Shown here piece after piece: positions 18,964 through 28,700 of a stretch of DNA of 64,000 nucleotides (its first letter is position 1; every line of letters begins with the position of its first letter). The stretch is from Kangiellaceae bacterium (GTDB lineage: Bacteria > Pseudomonadota > Gammaproteobacteria > Enterobacterales > Kangiellaceae). A program made the translations under genes and the position numbers. The DNA is taken from contig JAPHTP010000021.1 of the NCBI GenBank assembly GCA_026196875.1, positions 37,429 to 101,428 of the forward strand, given 5' to 3'. The notes below the pieces were generated by a model. The model saw nothing but the letters and a program-made list of their open reading frames with translations. It ran no database searches and was not told where the DNA came from.

Positions 18964-19914
18964 ATGAAACGCTTCAATTCACTATTCCCCGTTTGGGTGA
19001 TCTTACTGTCGGTAATCGCTTATCAGTTTCCGACATCATTTTCCTCGGGTAAGGAATTAATCGTTCCGTTTCTCTCCGCCATAATGTTTTTTATGGGGCT
19101 GACCTTAAGTGTTAACGACTTCAAAAGGGTTTTGATTATGCCGAAGCCGATCGTAATTGGAGTGTTGTTGCAGTTTCTTATCATGCCTCTCGCCGCTTTT
19201 TGTATTGCATTTATTCTGTCATTGCCGGAGCAGATGGCGATAGGCTTAATTATTGTAGGTTGTTGTGCCGGCGGAACCGCTTCCAATGTAATAGCCTATT
19301 TGGCTAAAGCTAATGTTGCTTTATCCATCAGCATGACGCTTTGTTCGACATGCCTGGGAATTGTGTTAACACCATTATTGTCCAGACTCTATATCGATGC
19401 TTCAATCGATGTCGATTACTTAGCTATGTTTTTAAGTATAGTTAAGATGGTTTTACTACCAGTAATTAGCGGCGTTGTTTTGAACGGTTTTTTTAGAGAA
19501 AGGTTAAAAAAATTTGAAGAACTATTCGCAACTTTAGCGGTCATTGCGATCGTGACAATTATCGCCGTAATTGTTGCTCTCAATGTGGAACGCCTTTCTC
19601 AGGTTGGCATGCTAACATTGGCAGCGGTAGCTCTTCACAATGGTTTTGGATTGATTTCAGGGTACGCTGTTAGTCGAGGACTGCGGCTTCCTGAAAGAGA
19701 TTGCCGAACAATTGCGATTGAAGTTGGAATGCAAAACTCAGGATTGGGGGTAGCTCTTGCCCTTAAATATTTTAGTCCGCTTGCAGCTTTGCCGGGAGCA
19801 ATTTTTAGTATCTGGCATAATATCGCTGGTTCGTTGCTTGCCAGTTATTGGGGCGACGAAAAAAGCAGTAATCAAAGATTGACTAAAAAACCAATAAAGC
19901 AAGTTTCTCAATGA
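18964..19914 (+). CDS. Bile acid:sodium symporter (SBF) family transporter
   Basis: A 316-residue inner-membrane protein with about nine to ten hydrophobic helices. FFMGLTLSVNDFK, IIVGCCAGGTASNVIAYLA and the late EVGMQNSGLGVALA are the sodium-site and crossover motifs of the SBF/BASS family. It probably imports organic anions with sodium; the real substrate is unlikely to be bile acid. The last four bases overlap the start of the next gene (ATGA), so the two are translationally coupled. Confidence 0.9.
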   Translation: MKRFNSLFPVWVILLSVIAYQFPTSFSSGKELIVPFLSAIMFFMGLTLSVNDFKRVLIMPKPIVIGVLLQFLIMPLAAFCIAFILSLPEQMAIGLIIVGCCAGGTASNVIAYLAKANVALSISMTLCSTCLGIVLTPLLSRLYIDASIDVDYLAMFLSIVKMVLLPVISGVVLNGFFRERLKKFEELFATLAVIAIVTIIAVIVALNVERLSQVGMLTLAAVALHNGFGLISGYAVSRGLRLPERDCRTIAIEVGMQNSGLGVALALKYFSPLAALPGAIFSIWHNIAGSLLASYWGDEKSSNQRLTKKPIKQVSQ

Positions 19915-20849
19915 AATTTTTACTAATGAATGCTTTTGTCGTTTCCGTGTTCGCTTTATTTCTTGGTGGTGGCGTTAGTGCCGGCGAAATTTATCGCTGG
20001 GTAGATGAAAATGGTAAAGTCCATTATAGCGATAAGAAAGTAGAAGGTATTAACCAATCTGAAGTTGAACTTAACCTAAAAAAATCCAGTTGGACTGGAT
20101 TTGATATTGAGGTAAACGTCTTTGATACTAATTTACCTGCTGAAGATATCGAGCGTATAGAAACAGATGTTAATAATGTATACCGTTTTTATGATCGGGT
20201 GCTCTACTTTGATATTTATAAAACGGTTCCAGTTAGAATTACTGTTCTGGCTAATAAGCGCAAGTACGATGAATATACCAAGACAAAGTTTGGCGCAAAG
20301 TTCGGTTATTCGACTGTGGGAATGTATTCGCATAGATTTAATGAAATTGCAATTTATGTGAGAAAGAGCAAAGAAGGATTTTTTCGTACCATCAAACATG
20401 AGGCCAGTCATGCAATAGTCGCTTCTTTGGTGCCTTTTATACCAAAGTGGTTAAATGAAGGTATCGCGGAAAATATGGAAACAGTTTATTTAGAAGGTGA
20501 TAGACTAGCGGTTGCTCACCATTCTGGAAACTATCGAAAAGTTTCCCACTCAGATTCGAGAGTAAAGCAAGTCAAAGCATTCCTATCAATGCCCAGCCGG
20601 AATTGGAATAAGCAAAATGCTTCTTCGAGTAGCATGGCTTATGCGCAGGCTGGAGAAATGGTTCGTCTATTCTTATCTTCTCAACATGGTTTGAGTTTTA
20701 TTACTCGTCTAATTCACGCTTATAAGCGAGGTGATAAACGTTTTGCATCCGTGATAGCCGGTGAACATTACGTTGGAGGTTTGCAAGTAATGCAAAATCA
20801 CTGGGATGTCTGGCGAGAAAGAAAGCAAGTTGGAGCTGTAAAATTTTAG
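19911..20849 (+). CDS. DUF4124 plus gluzincin-type peptidase domain protein
   Basis: An exported 312-residue protein. After a signal peptide (cleavage near VSAGE) comes a short DUF4124 module (IYRWVDENGKVHYSDKK, about 27-45). A peptidase-MA-like gluzincin domain follows, with H163-E-A-S-H167 as HExxH and a likely third ligand, E183 in LNEGIAENME. DUF4124 is frequent on periplasmic proteins of this group. The substrate is unknown. It overlaps the SBF transporter gene by four bases, an unexpected pairing for a protease. Confidence 0.8.
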   Translation: MKFLLMNAFVVSVFALFLGGGVSAGEIYRWVDENGKVHYSDKKVEGINQSEVELNLKKSSWTGFDIEVNVFDTNLPAEDIERIETDVNNVYRFYDRVLYFDIYKTVPVRITVLANKRKYDEYTKTKFGAKFGYSTVGMYSHRFNEIAIYVRKSKEGFFRTIKHEASHAIVASLVPFIPKWLNEGIAENMETVYLEGDRLAVAHHSGNYRKVSHSDSRVKQVKAFLSMPSRNWNKQNASSSSMAYAQAGEMVRLFLSSQHGLSFITRLIHAYKRGDKRFASVIAGEHYVGGLQVMQNHWDVWRERKQVGAVKF

Positions 20850-20899
20850 GTTTAAGCTTGATATTAAGTATGAATTTAAAATTGAAATCGAAATTAGTC

Positions 20900-20957
20900 A
20901 ATCGGAGTAATTGAATCAGCTACAACATTTCAGTTACTCTGATTGGCTTGGTTTTTT
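20900..20957. terminator. Bidirectional terminator between convergent genes
   Basis: A 16-bp stem (AATCGGAGTAATTGAA paired with TTCAGTTACTCTGATT, two wobble pairs) is followed by GGTTTTTTG on the plus strand. It lies between the peptidase gene and the convergent doxX-like gene. Confidence 0.8.
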
Positions 20958-20971
20958 GATTAGGTTAATTT

Positions 20972-21403
20972 CTATTTATTGCCTCGAATTAATAAATAAG
21001 TAGCAATCAAAGTCAGCACTACTTGAAATTCCATACCACCCATTGGATAACCTTCGGCTGGTGTAAAGCTCCATCTACCCCAATGAACCATTGCTATTGC
21101 TCCGATCATAATTGGGATGATTGCTAAAGCACCAAGACGCGTGATCGTTGAGTTTGTAAAAGGGCCGATAAGTAAAGCGAATGCCGCCAGAACTTCCACC
21201 AATCCAACTAACAATGTAACTTCAGCTGATAAACCTAACATTTGCGCTGACTGTTGTAATACGATTAATTTACCCGCACCGTGAAAAATAAATACACTGG
21301 CTAAAGCAATCCGTAATAGCCAATGCGCATTTCTCTCTAATGCCGATTGGAAGGAAATTATACCCGGACTATCAGCTTCAATTGCTATCGATTCTGTGCT
21401 CAT
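20972..21403 (-). CDS. DoxX family membrane protein
   Basis: A 143-residue membrane protein with four hydrophobic helices. RIALASVFIFHGAGKL in helix 1, VEVLAAFALLIG in helix 2 and the late MGGMEFQVVLTLIATYLLIRG are DoxX/TQO-like features. DoxX proteins are linked with redox or sulfur stress, but this one has no diagnostic neighbour. GAGG seven bases before the ATG supports the start. The first 25 residues are a soluble extension. Confidence 0.88.
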   Translation of the reverse strand: MSTESIAIEADSPGIISFQSALERNAHWLLRIALASVFIFHGAGKLIVLQQSAQMLGLSAEVTLLVGLVEVLAAFALLIGPFTNSTITRLGALAIIPIMIGAIAMVHWGRWSFTPAEGYPMGGMEFQVVLTLIATYLLIRGNK

Positions 21404-21690
21404 TGAAATACCTCTGTTTTGTTCAATTCACTTGTCTTCAATGAGTATTTTTATCCACAAAAATTACAATTGTCGGATGATTATTTTCGAAACTGAGGTA
21501 ACAAAGTGTGTCTACACCTTTGAAATTGGGAGGAAAGTGATGAGCGAGTAGTTCTAGTTGACGGAAATCTATGAGGCCTAAAGCTATATCTTAACACCAC
21601 GATAATCAGTTGAAATAGGGTCAATTTTACCGTTATCAACTACACTTTTATTACAAAATCTTGATTTAGCGGTATTGTATTAAGCGACCT

Positions 21691-24600
21691 ATGCGCTTTG
21701 TTTTAGCCTGTCTTAGTCTGTTTCTAGTCTCTTTGTCGGTGGCTCCTAAAGAGCAGCCGGACATCTTTGATATGGGATTACCTTATTTTACTACCGTTGG
21801 TAAAGAAGATTCTGTGCCCTTGGGTATCATTACTGCGTTGGCACAGGATTCTCAAGGATTGATATGGATAGGTAGCCAAAAAGGTTTAGTGAGGTTTGAT
21901 GGGTACCAATTTACCGTCTATACAACCAATCCTGACGATCCGAATTCGATTAGCGGAGATTTTATTAGTGCACTGTGGGCTGCGCCAGATGGAAAGCTTT
22001 GGGTCGGTACTCGTCACGATGGTGTTTCGATTTATCGACCTGAAAGTGATGATTTCTTAAGGGTGCCATATGATAATGGCGGGTCTGATGAATATAGGCA
22101 AATCAAATCTCTATCCAATAGCTACATTACGGTTATCGCGGGGGATAAAAAAGGAAATGTCTGGATTGGAACCAAACACGGACTGAACCGCGTTAGCTTG
22201 CATGACATGGCGGTTACCCAGTTTCTTACTGGGAATAGCTCTCAAAACCCTATACATGAAGATACTATTGGAGAATTATTTGTCGATAGGGAGGGAACCG
22301 TTTGGGTAGGCACAGATAAAGGAATCACTCGGCTCGCCAATGGAGCTCAGAGATTCGTTCGATTAAAGACTAATTTTCCACTCGATGAACTTGCTGATGT
22401 TTCAATTGAAAAAATATTTCAAAGTCATCAAGGGCCTTTGTGGATAGGTACCAATAATGGTGGCATAGCAGTGGTTACACCGGGGGAAGTTCCTCGTAGA
22501 TTGACAAAGGGGAGTGAACTTTATCTTAAAAACTCGATTGTATTTAATATAGATCAACCATTAGTAAATGAAATTTGGGTATCAACATATGGCGAGGGGA
22601 TTTATGTGTTTGATGCAAATACGACGCAATTTCTGCGTACTATTAAGCACGATATTTCCGTAGCGAGTAGTTTAAATTCAAATAGTATTGGTGCTACTTT
22701 AAGTGACAAGTCAGGGTTATTTTGGATTGGAACCTGGGGAGGAGGCCTTAATCTTTTTAATCCTTTCAATAACGCTTTTCGTACGTTAAGGCATAGTCCT
22801 ACAGACAAGAACTCAATCAGCGTTTCGGATGTTTTATCCGTTATGTCGACTCAAAGCAATGATGTTTGGGTTGGCACAAGAGGTAATGGTATTGATGTAC
22901 TACGACCGGGAGAAGGCCTTGTCAATCATTTTGCACCAAATCCAAACGACGTAAATTCTTTACAAGACGGACTTATCACAGCATTTTTTCAAACACAGAA
23001 AGGGGATATCTGGGTCGGATCGAGAGTGACTGGAGCTTATCGATTCCGTCCCGAAACAAATGATTTTCAACATTACACTACGGAGAACGGTCTTTCTTCA
23101 AATGTCATAAAAAGAATCGTCGAAGATAGGTCTGGCAATCTCTGGATTGGCACTGGAAAAGGGTTAGACAGGTTTGACCAAAACGCCGATAGATTTACAA
23201 CTATTGGAATAAAAAATACTCCTACTGAGGCGATTGGTAGCCACTTAAATGCACTGGCTGTGACTAACGATGGAAGTCTTTATGCAGGTGCCTCAAATGG
23301 CTTATATCGTCTTCAAGCAGGCGGGAAGTATCTGCAGAAAACGGTTCATACTAAAGCCAATCCCAAGTCTCTGTCTCACAATATGGTGCTAGGCCTGTTT
23401 GTAGATGATCAACAGACCATCTGGGCTTCTACCTCCCATGGTCTCGATAAATTGATAAATTGGAATGGAGAAGAAACAGAGTTTGAATCAATTAACTCCA
23501 GAGTTGGTTATCCTAACCAGGCGCTATGGGGGAATTTGCAATATGACCAGCAGGGGAGAATTTGGGATGGTAAAAACATCATTGATATAAGCAACAACCG
23601 GGTAAGGGAGTTATCGAAAGCCGACGGAGTTGATTTCGGCGTTAACTGGTATGCGGGTTATCACAAGACCAGTAGCGGAACTCTGCTTTACGCTGGTTCC
23701 AAAGGCTTGTTAATGATCAAACCGGAGTTGTTCCAAGAATGGAATTATCAGCCGCCGGTGATCATTACAAAACTGCTAATTGACAACGAACCCGTCGACG
23801 CGATAAGTCTTAAACAAGTGGAGTTAAGTCCCGAAGTAAAGAGTTTTCGGGTTGAGTTTTCATCTTTAGATTACTCTTCTCCAGAATCATTACAATATGC
23901 ATTTCGGTTACAAGGTTATGATGACTGGAGGTATGTAGACTCTACCCAACGAGCGGTTTCGTATACTAATTTATCGCCACGTAATTATACCCTCGAGATT
24001 AAGGCGACAAATCGAAATGGCGCATGGAGCGAACGGCAAATTTCACTTCCTGTTATCGTATTACCCGCTTGGTATCAAAAGGCCTGGTTCCAATTGGCTA
24101 TAGCGCTTGGCTTTGCAGGAATCTTATACATCCTCTACTTCCTACGAGTGAGAAAGTTACACGAAGATAAAAAGGTACTGGAAAACCAAGTTGATCTACG
24201 AACGCAAGAGTTAGAAAAGTCTAACCTAAGTGTTAGGACCTTAAGTGATATTGGTCTGGAAATTAGTTCAACGCTTAATTTGGATAAAATTTTAAACACA
24301 GTTTATGAACGCGTTAACCAGCTGATGGATGCAAATGTTTTCTGGATAGGATTTTACGAAGAGAGCGAAAGACAGATAGTTTTTAAGCTAGCGATAGAGA
24401 AGGGTAAACACTTACCACAGTTTAGCGTCTCTATGGATGATGCAAGTCGATATGCAGTTTGGTGTGTAACGAATAGAAAGCCGATTGTGATCAATGACAA
24501 AGAGCGAGACCGTCCTAAATATGTTGGGGATGCGCCCAAAATAAAACCGGTAGCAGGTGAAGAGACTGCATCAATAATTTATTGGCCGCTGGAAGCAGCA

Positions 24601-26268
24601 GGAAAAATCATCGGTACAATTAGTGTTCAAAGCTTTGAACCCGATGCGTATAACGAAAGGCATCTTGATATCATTAAAACCTTAGCATCGACAACGGCCA
24701 TTGTAATGGATAATGCCAATGCTTACGAAAAAGCACAAAGAGCTGCGGAAGTAAAAAGTGCATTTATGGCAAATATGAGCCATGAGATTAGAACGCCCAT
24801 GAATGGAATTTTGGGCATGACCAGGCTCATCAAAGAAACGACCCTCGACTCCAATCAGAAGCAGTATATTGAAAATATTGATACTTCGGCTAAAACACTC
24901 TTGACGATCATTAACGATATTTTAGATTTTTCGAAAGTGGAGTCAGGAAAATTGACTCTGGAGCAATCACCATTTAGTTTAACCTGGCTAATAAAAAATG
25001 TAACTGTTGTGGTGGAAACTCTAGCCAATGAAAAGGGACTTAATTTTAATTACCAGATTTGTAGAGAAACCCCTGCGGATTTTATAGGCGACCCAACCAG
25101 AATAAACCAGATACTTCTAAACTTATGCTCCAATGCAGTTAAGTTCACCGAGAAAGGCGAGGTTTGCCTACTAATTACGAGCATTCCTCTTGAGAATGAT
25201 GAGTATACGCTCAAAATTGATGTTATCGATCAAGGAATAGGTATCGAGGAAAAAGCTATCCCAAAACTGTTTTCCAGTTTTAGCCAAGCGGATACCTCGA
25301 CAACGCGCAAATATGGTGGTACTGGACTTGGGCTAGTTATCAGTCAGCAGCTTGCTCACAAGATGAATGGTAATATAAAAGTAAAGAGCATACCTAAGGT
25401 TGGTAGTTGTTTTTCTCTATCGATGCGCTTGCAAGTTGCGACTACCACTAATTCTAAATATGTTGAAAAAACTCGACTAAATAGAAAGGCTAACGTGTTA
25501 GTAATTGATAAGGATGAAATAAATAAGCGAAATATCGAAAGAGAACTAGATCATGTACTGGGTTGTCGCTTTAGTTTTGCTGGATCTGAAGAGGAAGTTC
25601 GAAAGCAGCTTAACTTAGGTGAAAGTGAAATCTTACTCGTCAGCTTGGACTATCCGCCTATGAAGCTAAAGAGAATGTTTAATTTGTTAATTAAAGAGCT
25701 AAGTGTTGATGTAAAACGAGTTATCGCCTATACCAACCACCCATTTTCTGGTGCCTGGCTCGACTTAAAGGAATTTGAGATTAGTTTATTGGTTTCCAAT
25801 CCGTTTAGTTCAATTGAGCTTACTAGTGCGATTCGTAAAGTGCTAAGACGAAACAAAAACCTAACTGCTTTTAAGCAAGATAAGCCTTTATTGAATATCG
25901 ATATTCTAGTTGCAGAGGATAACGAAATTAATCAATTAGTCGCAATGAAAATGTTAACAAAGCTAGGCGCTAGCGTTGAGGTAGCCGTTGATGGAACGGA
26001 AGCCGTAAAAATGGTCAGGAAAAATAACTATGACATTGTACTCATGGATATTCAAATGCCAAAAATGGACGGTACAAAAGCAACCATGATGATCCGCAAT
26101 GATAACCAATATGACTCGCTTCCTATTATTGCTATGACCGCAAATGTTTTGCAAAATGATATTGATTATTACCTATCACATGGTATGAATGACCACATAT
26201 CAAAGCCAATTAGAACTAAAGATTTGTTAGGCAAAATTAGCGAATATATTGATTTAGATAATAGATAA
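21691..26268 (+). CDS. Propeller-type hybrid sensor histidine kinase/response regulator
   Basis: A 1525-residue one-piece two-component system. After a signal sequence come many beta-propeller repeats of the Reg_prop type (WIGSQKGLVRFDGYQF, LWVGTRHDG, VWVGTDKGI, LWIGTGKGLDRFD), a Y_Y_Y domain (about 720-790), a membrane helix (about 798-822), a coiled linker, a GAF domain (about 850-1005), HisKA with phospho-acceptor H1031 (MSHEIRTPMNG), and HATPase_c with DPTRINQILLNLCSNAVKF and GGTGLGLVIS. A degenerate receiver (S1318 at the Asp position) and an intact one (D1453, VLMDIQMPKMDG) follow. No DNA-binding domain, so output goes through phosphorelay. Confidence 0.96.
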   Translation: MRFVLACLSLFLVSLSVAPKEQPDIFDMGLPYFTTVGKEDSVPLGIITALAQDSQGLIWIGSQKGLVRFDGYQFTVYTTNPDDPNSISGDFISALWAAPDGKLWVGTRHDGVSIYRPESDDFLRVPYDNGGSDEYRQIKSLSNSYITVIAGDKKGNVWIGTKHGLNRVSLHDMAVTQFLTGNSSQNPIHEDTIGELFVDREGTVWVGTDKGITRLANGAQRFVRLKTNFPLDELADVSIEKIFQSHQGPLWIGTNNGGIAVVTPGEVPRRLTKGSELYLKNSIVFNIDQPLVNEIWVSTYGEGIYVFDANTTQFLRTIKHDISVASSLNSNSIGATLSDKSGLFWIGTWGGGLNLFNPFNNAFRTLRHSPTDKNSISVSDVLSVMSTQSNDVWVGTRGNGIDVLRPGEGLVNHFAPNPNDVNSLQDGLITAFFQTQKGDIWVGSRVTGAYRFRPETNDFQHYTTENGLSSNVIKRIVEDRSGNLWIGTGKGLDRFDQNADRFTTIGIKNTPTEAIGSHLNALAVTNDGSLYAGASNGLYRLQAGGKYLQKTVHTKANPKSLSHNMVLGLFVDDQQTIWASTSHGLDKLINWNGEETEFESINSRVGYPNQALWGNLQYDQQGRIWDGKNIIDISNNRVRELSKADGVDFGVNWYAGYHKTSSGTLLYAGSKGLLMIKPELFQEWNYQPPVIITKLLIDNEPVDAISLKQVELSPEVKSFRVEFSSLDYSSPESLQYAFRLQGYDDWRYVDSTQRAVSYTNLSPRNYTLEIKATNRNGAWSERQISLPVIVLPAWYQKAWFQLAIALGFAGILYILYFLRVRKLHEDKKVLENQVDLRTQELEKSNLSVRTLSDIGLEISSTLNLDKILNTVYERVNQLMDANVFWIGFYEESERQIVFKLAIEKGKHLPQFSVSMDDASRYAVWCVTNRKPIVINDKERDRPKYVGDAPKIKPVAGEETASIIYWPLEAAGKIIGTISVQSFEPDAYNERHLDIIKTLASTTAIVMDNANAYEKAQRAAEVKSAFMANMSHEIRTPMNGILGMTRLIKETTLDSNQKQYIENIDTSAKTLLTIINDILDFSKVESGKLTLEQSPFSLTWLIKNVTVVVETLANEKGLNFNYQICRETPADFIGDPTRINQILLNLCSNAVKFTEKGEVCLLITSIPLENDEYTLKIDVIDQGIGIEEKAIPKLFSSFSQADTSTTRKYGGTGLGLVISQQLAHKMNGNIKVKSIPKVGSCFSLSMRLQVATTTNSKYVEKTRLNRKANVLVIDKDEINKRNIERELDHVLGCRFSFAGSEEEVRKQLNLGESEILLVSLDYPPMKLKRMFNLLIKELSVDVKRVIAYTNHPFSGAWLDLKEFEISLLVSNPFSSIELTSAIRKVLRRNKNLTAFKQDKPLLNIDILVAEDNEINQLVAMKMLTKLGASVEVAVDGTEAVKMVRKNNYDIVLMDIQMPKMDGTKATMMIRNDNQYDSLPIIAMTANVLQNDIDYYLSHGMNDHISKPIRTKDLLGKISEYIDLDNR

Positions 26269-26432
26269 TAGATATTCGCGTAGTTATAACCACAACAATA
26301 TAAGTCGGCATTAGAGTGAGTTTTTCTGATTTAGAATCGACTTTCAAGCATCCTCAGTTGTTGGGTGATAAAGTAGCGAGAAAGTACCAAGAATGAAAAA
26401 CTCGCGAGCCCTGTTTTTCCTTTCCTTTTGCT

Positions 26433-27269
26433 TTATGTTAAGTGCAAGTTGAGCTTGTATTTCTCTGGGATTAAGCCATCCAGGTTCGAAAGCAGATCGC
26501 CCTGTACTGGTTTCCAACCTAAGCTGATTGAGTTGCTATTGGTAACTCTGTTTGTAGACAGCATAAAATTTGACGCATATCCGAGCCGTTGATTAATAAT
26601 TTTGCAGCCGGTAACCCATGAGATTTGGTTGAATATTTCAAAATACTGAGTTTGATAACCATCCCAAGCATGGTAAATCTGATTTTGGCCATGCTCAACT
26701 ACAGTCAGATATAGGTTGGCAAGATCATAGATTTGGATCATTGGCCAGATAGATTCACGCTGACCAGTAACATAGACATTGTTATCAGAGTCTGGCTTTA
26801 CTATTTCCCAAAAATAGCCGGCATTTCCACCATAAACAAAACCGAGGCGAACAACATCACCTCCAGCCTGTAATATGCGTTCTTCTTGTTGGAAACGCCA
26901 GTAAAGTTCGCTGGATTGAGTTTTCTCAACAATGAGTCTTCCATCTTTGACGCCGAATAAACTACTTGTGTAAATGACTTTTTTATTTTGGGCTAAAATA
27001 GTGTCAACTATTTGTTTGTCGAGCTTATCGTCTTCATTTCCTTCTTGGGTATAGGACATAGCACAGTGAATTACCAGGTCGGCGTGTTCAATTGAGCTTT
27101 TTAAATAGTTAATATCTTCGAGATCGCCAATGCACCATTTGACCCTGGTTAAGTCTTCAGTCACTTGGCAATTACTGCGTGCTAACCCAATCACATCATG
27201 CTCTTTGGATAGCGCTTGCGCTACAAAGCGCCCAACATAACCACGCGCACCGGTAATAGCTATCTTCAT
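26433..27269 (-). CDS. NAD-dependent epimerase/dehydratase family protein
   Basis: A 278-residue extended SDR protein. The nucleotide-binding start ITGARGYVGRFVA gives the Rossmann Gly motif; DLVIHCAMSY and VIYTSSLFGV follow. At the active site the usual YxxxK is not obvious (SSELYWRFQQEE is the region). GAGGG is close upstream of the ATG. It is divergent from a LysR regulator across 96 bases with a LysR-type site, so it is the likely target of that regulator. Substrate unknown. Confidence 0.87.
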   Translation of the reverse strand: MKIAITGARGYVGRFVAQALSKEHDVIGLARSNCQVTEDLTRVKWCIGDLEDINYLKSSIEHADLVIHCAMSYTQEGNEDDKLDKQIVDTILAQNKKVIYTSSLFGVKDGRLIVEKTQSSELYWRFQQEERILQAGGDVVRLGFVYGGNAGYFWEIVKPDSDNNVYVTGQRESIWPMIQIYDLANLYLTVVEHGQNQIYHAWDGYQTQYFEIFNQISWVTGCKIINQRLGYASNFMLSTNRVTNSNSISLGWKPVQGDLLSNLDGLIPEKYKLNLHLT

Positions 27270-27319
27270 TAATTTTCCCTCTCGGAGTAATTCAAATATT
27301 TATTCAATGAAATGAGTGT

Positions 27320-27334
27320 GTCATACTCTTTGAC
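27320..27334. promoter_or_regulatory. LysR-type box (T-N11-A) in divergent spacer
   Basis: GTCATACTCTTTGAC: palindromic arms GTCA/TGAC enclosing a T-N11-A core, midway between the epimerase and lysR-type genes. This is the classical site for autoregulation and divergent control. Its right arm overlaps a consensus -35 element. Confidence 0.45.
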
Positions 27335-27358
27335 ATTAAAATAATTAAATACACTAAT
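27330..27358 (+). promoter_or_regulatory. Candidate promoter of the LysR gene
   Basis: A perfect -35 TTGACA, 17-base spacer, then ACTAAT as a weak -10. The start site would fall at or next to the ATG, and there is no Shine-Dalgarno sequence, so the transcript may be leaderless. Confidence 0.4.
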
Positions 27359-27365
27359 TTTTTGT

Positions 27366-28262
27366 ATGAGCAATATTAATAATGTGGATTTAAATCTACT
27401 AACTGCTTTTGACTTGTTGATGACTTGTGGTTCTGTTTCGAAAGCAGCTCAAAAGTTAGGCATAACGCAGTCGGCGATGAGCCATATTCTTAAACGCTTG
27501 AGAGTTCAATTTGATGATCCTTTGCTTATTAAGAAAGGGAAGGGAATGGTGCCGACAAATCGCGCTAAGGAATTGTTTGATTCCATTCACAAACCTCTAT
27601 TGAAGCTTCAATCAGCAATGGAGCCTCAACTATCTTTTGTTCCAAAATCCAGCAGTCAAACGTTCAACTTTGCTACTACTGATTATTTCGAGTTGATGGC
27701 CTTTCCTTACTTATTCCAAGCATTATCGAAGCAGGCCCCAAAGGTTAAAATTAGATGTAGAAATATGGAAGATCACGAGCTTTCTGAAATAGGAACGTCG
27801 TTTGATTTGGCTTTTGGCCATTTTAAGAAAGCTCCTGAAAGTTTGCATCGGAAGAAGCTTTGGCATGAGAAATTTGTGACCATAGCAGCCAAAAAGCATC
27901 CTCGGATTAAGCGGTCACTTAGGTTGGATAATTTTCTTCAGGAAAATCATATTTTGATTAGCCCGTCAGGTTATGGTCGTTCGCTTGTAGATAAGCAGCT
28001 TCAATTAATGGGTCATAAAAGGCATATCAGTTTGTACACCTCTCATTTCACAACGCCAATCCACACCGTAGTTCAATCTCAGTTACTGGCGACAGTACCT
28101 CAGCGTTTAGTAAAAGGGTTTGAAACAGATCTGAAAATATTTGAGCCACCCGTTGCAATACCCGGATTTGATATTCACATGCTTTGGAGTCCGCTTTCGC
28201 ATAATGACCCTGCTCAGCGATGGATGAGGAATATTATCCAAGAAAGCGTAAGCCAAGTGTAA
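27366..28262 (+). CDS. LysR family transcriptional regulator
   Basis: A 298-residue LysR-type regulator. Residues 7-66 hold the winged helix (LLTAFDLLMTCGSVSKAAQKLGITQSAMSHILKRL in shape); the rest is the two-lobed effector domain, with LRLDNFLQENHILIS and ATVPQRLVKGF blocks of the NodD/LinR-like branch. It is divergent from the epimerase gene and probably controls it. No ribosome binding site precedes the ATG. Effector unknown. Confidence 0.93.
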   Translation: MSNINNVDLNLLTAFDLLMTCGSVSKAAQKLGITQSAMSHILKRLRVQFDDPLLIKKGKGMVPTNRAKELFDSIHKPLLKLQSAMEPQLSFVPKSSSQTFNFATTDYFELMAFPYLFQALSKQAPKVKIRCRNMEDHELSEIGTSFDLAFGHFKKAPESLHRKKLWHEKFVTIAAKKHPRIKRSLRLDNFLQENHILISPSGYGRSLVDKQLQLMGHKRHISLYTSHFTTPIHTVVQSQLLATVPQRLVKGFETDLKIFEPPVAIPGFDIHMLWSPLSHNDPAQRWMRNIIQESVSQV

Positions 28263-28700
28263 ACCAATTGTAAATATTGGGAAGTAGATAAACGGTTAAA
28301 CCAATGAAACTATCTTGATTATTTATAAATGAGATAAAAAATAAACTTTTGCTTAATTTTGATCGTAAGGGGTAATAAACTGAATTTCAGCTAAAGCTTG
28401 GAAAGGGCTGCTGTGGAGGGATGCACAGAGACAGCTTAACTGCAAAATAAGCAGACAATTCACCAGCAAATCTCATTTTCTCTCCTACAAAAATAGCTAG
28501 TCTGTGTTTTAAAATAGAATAATCCACATCAATAGAGCGAAGAGAAACAAAGAGCTCAAAGAGTAGCTCGAGTTTCTGGTGATATTCGTAAGTTACTGTA
28601 ATGGGGTTTAGTCAAGCAGACTAGTAAACTGGGGATTTAGGAAGGCTCGATTTTTGTAAGCCGCAAACAATCATGGTTTAGGATCTGGAGGGTAACCACT
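28263..28700. other. Intergenic region before the lipase gene
   Basis: A 438-base spacer. It holds a 29-codon minus-strand ORF with a good ribosome binding site (listed separately) and a small CTGTG/CACAG hairpin near 28411-28428. No recombinase, direct-repeat boundary or tRNA end was seen that would mark an island border. Confidence 0.35.
28387..28476 (-). CDS. Possible 29-residue small protein
   Basis: ATG preceded by AGGAGAGAAA, giving MRFAGELSAYFAVKLSLC and a Pro/Gln/Phe-rich end (PPQQPFPSFS). The strong ribosome binding site is the only support. It could also be the surviving start of a broken gene. Confidence 0.25.
   Translation of the reverse strand: MRFAGELSAYFAVKLSLCIPPQQPFPSFS

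Noticed and set aside
28411..28428. CTGTG/CACAG hairpin before the lipase gene as an attachment site
   Set aside because: A five-base stem without direct-repeat partner or integrase is too weak.
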